From the NCBI RefSeq assembly GCF_007004735.1, contig NZ_SSNL01000003.1, positions 744,001 to 808,000 on the forward strand: 64,000 nucleotides of DNA, read 5' to 3'. Numbering within the stretch: the stretch's first letter is position 1; each line of letters opens with the position of its first letter. The position numbers and the translations under genes were made by a program. Below are positions 59,910 through 64,000 of this stretch, in pieces. The DNA comes from Salinigranum halophilum (GTDB lineage Archaea; Halobacteriota; Halobacteria; Halobacteriales; Haloferacaceae). The notes under the pieces were generated by a model. The model did no database searches. It was not told where the DNA came from and saw nothing but the letters and a program-made list of their open reading frames with translations.

Positions 59910-61253
59910 ATGACAAAAGACACAGCGTGGACGGAGAAGATAGCCCGTTCGCTTGCCGATACTCTCCCACCTTCGGCAAAGAACGCTGTTACGCCGGTGT
60001 ATTATTATTACCAGTCTAAAAGTTCGAACTCAAGCCACCAGTCACCGACTTGTAACCTCACGAAACTGCCGAATGCGCCCGAACACGTACTACTGGTCGT
60101 CGTCGACGCGCTTCGACCGGATGCAGCACCGGACATCGGTGTAGAGTTCGGGTCTGCAGTCACGCCGGGAACGTGGACGTTCCCTGCGGTGACGAGTCTC
60201 CACACTTCATTGTATCCCCATGAGCATGGATCGGTTGCCCACACGCACCCCGAAGATGAGGAGTTTGCAATGCCACAGCAGTACAGTTCGCGTGAAACGA
60301 TTGCACATACTTTGGAGTCGGCAGGGTACGAAACCTACGCTGGCTGTGCGTTCATCACTCCTTTCCTGGCCGTGAAATCTTGGTACCAGAGCACCAGAGT
60401 CTACGACTTCGAGCGGGCCGAGAACGTCATCAGTGATTACCTGTCGTGGCGCGACGAGCGTCCACAGACGTTCGGCTACCTGCATCTCGGTGACCTGCAC
60501 AACCCACTCAACCCTCCCGAACAGTACAAGAGACCGTACGATATCGACGAGTCTCTCGACCTTGCGTTCCCAGATCAGTGGGCGGCGGACTTCGACGGAA
60601 GCCCCGAGGCGCAGCATTTCCACGAGCAGCGCGTCAAACTCTATCGCGCGGCACTCGACTACGTGTCGGACCAGCTTCGAGATCTCCTCTCGGAGGTCGG
60701 TGACGACACACTTGTCGTCGTGACTGGTGACCACGGAGAGTCTCAGTTCGAACACGCGCAGAAGGACCGGGTGATGTCCGATTCCCGTCCGAACTACGGA
60801 GTCGGACATGGTGGAACGCCATTCGACGAACTGGCACGCGTCCCGGTCGCTGTCTCAGTTCCTGGTGAAGGGACCGTCGTTCCTACCGGTGGATGGGGGT
60901 CGTTGATTGATATCCCCCAGACGATTTCCGAGCGTGTCCTCGAAACACATCACTTCAGCGGATACGACTGGGCAGAAGATATTCCGGTAGAGCGAGCAGT
61001 GATCTGCGAGGCGTGTCGATACGGCACCGAACGTAAAGCAATCTACCGCGGGTCGGAGTTTCTTATTCATTCTAAGACGGATAATGTCACGTTCACCGGC
61101 ACTGTGACAAGTGATGGCGTCTCGTTCAACGGACAGGTTCAGGATGAAGGTGCGCTTCTATCTGAACTACCAGATGCGTGGGACGATTTCGGTTCGGGAC
61201 ACTCGGTCAGCGAGGTTGCAGAATCTCAGTTACGAGCACTCGGGTATAAATAA
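59910..61253 (+). CDS. Sulfatase / alkaline phosphatase-fold hydrolase or phosphotransferase
   Basis: 447 residues. Fold motifs: HVLLVVVDALRPD (metal Asp), VVVTGDHGE and NYGVGHGGTPFDELARVPVAV (metal Asp/His and His). The usual sulfatase C/SxPxR signature is replaced: TWTFPAVTSLHTSLYP, where Thr90 stands at the nucleophile position and no Arg follows. So it is probably not a formylglycine sulfatase. A Thr nucleophile is typical of phospho-transferring members of the superfamily. It could remove or add a phosphate- or sulfate-linked group on a glycan. No signal peptide is evident. Confidence 0.8.
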   Translation: MTKDTAWTEKIARSLADTLPPSAKNAVTPVYYYYQSKSSNSSHQSPTCNLTKLPNAPEHVLLVVVDALRPDAAPDIGVEFGSAVTPGTWTFPAVTSLHTSLYPHEHGSVAHTHPEDEEFAMPQQYSSRETIAHTLESAGYETYAGCAFITPFLAVKSWYQSTRVYDFERAENVISDYLSWRDERPQTFGYLHLGDLHNPLNPPEQYKRPYDIDESLDLAFPDQWAADFDGSPEAQHFHEQRVKLYRAALDYVSDQLRDLLSEVGDDTLVVVTGDHGESQFEHAQKDRVMSDSRPNYGVGHGGTPFDELARVPVAVSVPGEGTVVPTGGWGSLIDIPQTISERVLETHHFSGYDWAEDIPVERAVICEACRYGTERKAIYRGSEFLIHSKTDNVTFTGTVTSDGVSFNGQVQDEGALLSELPDAWDDFGSGHSVSEVAESQLRALGYK

Positions 61254-61271
61254 TTCAGCTAGCGTAATGCG

Positions 61272-62897
61272 TCACCTGACGAAGAACCTCCACCGAACGT
61301 TCGCGTCTCCGCTTCCAGTGGTCTCCTCGATGATGAACGATGGATTGTCGGCCGACGCGTTCCAGCCGACGCGCTGGGCGAGTTCCACGTTGTTCGTGGG
61401 GTCAGACGCAAACTCGATTGTTCCGTAGTGCTCTCCACCCGCACCACTTCCGAAGTTGGTCACGGCCCGTGACTCACCGGCTGGAATCGTGGTTGTCCCC
61501 TCGTCAAAAAGGCGCCATCCGTTTTGATAACGAACCGCGTACCAGGGTGCATCAGGATAATTGACAGTCTCGTTCCCCTGCCCGACAACAGCCTCGTGTG
61601 GGACAACGACTCGACTGGTCGATTGGTTCTCGTTGACGACGATTGCATCTCCGCCGACCGAATTGTACGAGATGTCGTTGGAGATGGTACAGGTCTTCGC
61701 TCCGTTGATGACGATCCCGTCTCCGTCAACCTGTGTCACGTAACTCGGTGCGATAATCGCCTTGTACCCATCAAAGTACACGCCGTGCGCACCGCTGTGA
61801 TTGTTCCCGATGTGTGCCTTCGGTGTGATGAAGACACAGCTCGGGCCGCCGGGATCACCGACGTCGATCGTTGCTCGCCCGTTTGCCCCTTCGTACTTCC
61901 CAGCGATATACGCCGAAGGCATCGGGTCACGGTACAGTACCGAGACGTTGTGGTCACCGTCGGTGTTTACTCCCTCTCCGATCATCACCTGAGCGGGTGC
62001 TTGCGTCCCGTAGGAGTTCTGGAAGACGATACAGTTCGCAGTCGGGGTCGACTGAGGGTCATCAGGCTTGAATCGACAGCGGCGGAACACCGCTTCGTAG
62101 GCGCGTGAGTCGAACACCACGCCATCTCCTCTGAAGTCCTTGAGCCACTCGAGAGCAATATCGACGTTCGTGACGTACTCGAAGGAGACGAGACCGGCGT
62201 TGTTCCCACCGAGGTTGAACGTCCCTCCGCGCCAAGTGAACCCACGCGTTGCACTGTTCCCCGTGTCACCGACGACGCGGAACATCTGTGACCCGTCGTT
62301 GATCGTGGTCGTCATGTGTCCCGACGCGTCAACCCGATACGGGAACCCGACGAAATAGAGGTTGTTTCTGACACGTGAGGCCTCGTCGGGGTCACCCACG
62401 ATAACAGTGTTCTCGATTACCCATTCGGATTTACTCGGGTGAGCTGCGGGAATGTAGATGTCACCGCCAGGGACAGAGTTCGAGGAGAGCCAGTCGTTGA
62501 CAGCCTGGATTGCAGCATCGTCAGAGGCGTACCCGTCCGGATTCGCGGAGATAACGTTCCCATTTGCTCCGAGACCGACACAGTGTCCTTGCGAAAGGTT
62601 CGCATGAATCGACTGCGGGACGTCTTGTTGGGGGGTGTGAGTTAATCCACCAGTTTCCAGTGAATTGACTAACCGATCAGCAGGTATCCAATCGCTTCCA
62701 TCACCATAATAGACCGCACCCGCATCGATGGCTTCGAACTTCGCCCCAGACCTAGGCTGGTAGTTACCCTTGTTCGCATCAACGTCACGGATTGGAACGT
62801 CCTTATCGATCTGGTTGAAGTTTTCATTGAGCGGTACGTGCCAGTCCCTCGTCCCCTTCTCTGGCATGCTGTATCGGTGGTTGTTAGTTTTCGTCAT
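61272..62897 (-). CDS. Right-handed beta-helix protein with phage-tail-like N-terminus
   Basis: 541 residues, no signal peptide. The first 40 residues (YSMPEKGTRDWHVPLNENFNQIDKDV) resemble the particle-binding start of tail fibre/tailspike proteins; residues about 100-460 form a parallel beta-helix with phrases like NVDIALEWLKDFRGDGVVFDS and GVYFDGYKAIIAPS, similar to pectate lyase-type folds. The C-terminus is a beta domain (GTIEFASDPTNN). It may bind or cleave a polysaccharide. In a glycan island it is plausibly a glycan-processing protein, but a virus origin is possible too. Confidence 0.7.
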   Translation of the reverse strand: MTKTNNHRYSMPEKGTRDWHVPLNENFNQIDKDVPIRDVDANKGNYQPRSGAKFEAIDAGAVYYGDGSDWIPADRLVNSLETGGLTHTPQQDVPQSIHANLSQGHCVGLGANGNVISANPDGYASDDAAIQAVNDWLSSNSVPGGDIYIPAAHPSKSEWVIENTVIVGDPDEASRVRNNLYFVGFPYRVDASGHMTTTINDGSQMFRVVGDTGNSATRGFTWRGGTFNLGGNNAGLVSFEYVTNVDIALEWLKDFRGDGVVFDSRAYEAVFRRCRFKPDDPQSTPTANCIVFQNSYGTQAPAQVMIGEGVNTDGDHNVSVLYRDPMPSAYIAGKYEGANGRATIDVGDPGGPSCVFITPKAHIGNNHSGAHGVYFDGYKAIIAPSYVTQVDGDGIVINGAKTCTISNDISYNSVGGDAIVVNENQSTSRVVVPHEAVVGQGNETVNYPDAPWYAVRYQNGWRLFDEGTTTIPAGESRAVTNFGSGAGGEHYGTIEFASDPTNNVELAQRVGWNASADNPSFIIEETTGSGDANVRWRFFVR

Positions 62898-63293
62898 CTG
62901 TGGTTACCTCGATTGTAGTGCGTTTGAGCTGTTATCTTCCGCGGCCGTCCAATATGCTGACAACATTGGATTAGCCATTTTCGACCGACATCCCCGAAAT
63001 TATCAGTCCTGACTTTACCATTGGATTCAGAAGTCACAATCGGCGAGATGAATTAAATCTTTCCCCGAGACAGCCACTATTTCTGTCAATTATTCATTTT
63101 TGATGAGTTACGACAAGGCGGGTTGAGCGCACCCCACCGTCTACCCCTTGTCTATCATATTCGATTATTGACTGTTCTATCGAACCAGTAGGTATAAACA
63201 TCAATACCATCACCCGTAAGACGAGAGGCAAGCCGTCTGGTGGTCGCATGAGGTTGCCCGTGTTTGTCAAAACGAATCGGAATCTACTATAGT
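62898..63293. other. Divergent gap, no gene seen
   Basis: About 395 bases between the beta-helix gene and the flippase gene. AT-rich, with several short frames but none convincing. It should contain both promoters; TAGGTATAAAC near 63190 is a candidate TATA element for the flippase with a leader of about 75 bases. Confidence 0.4.
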
Positions 63294-64000
63294 ATGAGTC
63301 TACAAAAGAAGTTATCTTCTGACGTCCTCGTCACGGTCTTGGTCCGACTGGGGACACGCTTTCAAGGACTAATCTTCATCCCTCTTATCGGCAAGCTTCT
63401 GGGCCTCGCTGCCTATGGCGCGTACGTACAGATAATCGCGATTACAGGGTTGCTTGCGACCGTCCTTGACCTCGGACTCCACTCCGCTCTCATCCGATAC
63501 GGTCAAGAGGAGTCACAGGACGTTGCGGACCTATACTATTCGCTGACAGCGTTCGCAGTCGCGTGTGGGAGTCTCGCTGCGATTCTCCTCATGACTTTCT
63601 CGACCTCGCTGTCGGAGCTAACCTTAGGGAATCGCCAATACGCGGAGGCACTGTTAATCGGCTCGACACTCGTCCCGCTCAAGGTGTTCTCCGGGATGGC
63701 TCGAAACTACTTCCGGATGGAAATGAACACCAAAATCTACTCTGTAATCGAGGCGATTCGTTCGTATGCTTCGATCGGGGCCGTTGCTCTAGTCATTCTC
63801 TACCTGAATTGGGAGCTAGAAGGAGTCATGACCGTTCTAGTGGCGATCGAGTTGGCCCTCGGAGTCGGGATACAGTATCTCATCGGACGGAAGATCGGAT
63901 ACACGATTCCGAGCTTTCAGGAGTTGGAACGGTGTCTCCGCTATTCGATTCCGCTCACAGGGTCGATGATTGCGAGCGAATTGGCCGCACAGGCGGACAA
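63294..64000 (+). CDS. Polysaccharide/lipid-linked glycan flippase (MOP/Wzx-like), 3' truncated
   Basis: The frame from the ATG at 63294 is open to the right edge, 235 codons so far. It starts MSLQKKLSSDVLVTVLVRLG, and continues LIFIPLIGKLLGLAAYGAYV, LLATVLDLGLHSALIRYG and repeated hydrophobic helices (at least six so far), the layout of the Wzx/RfbX family. The GAYVQIIAITG region is typical of the first helix pair. It would move lipid-linked sugars across the membrane, which fits the island. The downstream end lies outside the window. Confidence 0.85.
   Translation, partial: MSLQKKLSSDVLVTVLVRLGTRFQGLIFIPLIGKLLGLAAYGAYVQIIAITGLLATVLDLGLHSALIRYGQEESQDVADLYYSLTAFAVACGSLAAILLMTFSTSLSELTLGNRQYAEALLIGSTLVPLKVFSGMARNYFRMEMNTKIYSVIEAIRSYASIGAVALVILYLNWELEGVMTVLVAIELALGVGIQYLIGRKIGYTIPSFQELERCLRYSIPLTGSMIASELAAQAD

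Noticed and set aside
59910-61253. Formylglycine-dependent sulfatase
   Set aside because: The Cys/Ser-x-Pro-x-Arg signature is missing; Thr90 stands where the nucleophile would be.

Overview
The window is from a halophilic archaeon (class Halobacteria). The signs are acidic proteins, GC-rich codons, archaeal TATA boxes about 27 bases ahead of several start codons (leaderless genes), Tat-type lipoproteins, a trpDFEG operon, a B12-dependent ribonucleotide reductase, and archaeal glycan genes. The genus cannot be read from the sequence.

Bases 1-18936 look like ordinary chromosome. They hold a truncated FG-GAP protein, a Tat-exported spondin-domain protein, nrdJ, a photolyase, two small membrane proteins, the trpD-trpF-trpE-trpG operon (minus strand), a pilin-like surface protein, a tRNA-Val(GAC), a small conserved-looking gene, a two-gene ABC exporter and a Tat lipoprotein beta-propeller.

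From about 19.8 kb, inside a rhomboid protease gene, base composition becomes mosaic and a surface-glycan island begins. It runs beyond the right edge. First come a GMC oxidoreductase and a sugar-nucleotide epimerase. Next is a nonulosonic acid set. The plus strand (23.6-29.9 kb) encodes LegB-, LegC- and LegI-type enzymes, a PIG-L deacetylase, a LegG-type epimerase and a formyltransferase. The minus strand (32.5-36.6 kb) encodes an SDR, a LegF-type CMP transferase, another SDR, a Gfo/Idh oxidoreductase, a second formyltransferase and a NodB-type deacetylase. Two deacetylase/formyltransferase pairs and no visible LegH acetyltransferase suggest a formylated, perhaps di-N-formylated, legionaminic-acid-like sugar for surface glycans. 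A Tat-exported gluconate-dehydrogenase-type small subunit sits at 29.9 kb, about 8 kb from its likely GMC partner.

The rest of the island holds a membrane GT2 (36.9 kb), a gene-poor stretch with apparent TnpB fossils (38.1-39.1 kb), a MoxR/DUF58/DUF4129/DUF4350-type module (39.1-46.8 kb), a polytopic GT-C-like protein, and a 1980-residue secreted malectin/beta-propeller/PKD protein carrying near-identical 789-bp repeats. It then continues with three GT4 and one GT2 glycosyltransferases, a sulfatase-fold hydrolase with Thr where the nucleophile is expected, a beta-helix protein with a phage-tail-like N-terminus, and the start of a flippase cut by the right edge. Together these could make, activate, assemble, flip and modify a glycan containing a nonulosonic acid. 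No oligosaccharyltransferase AglB lies in the window.
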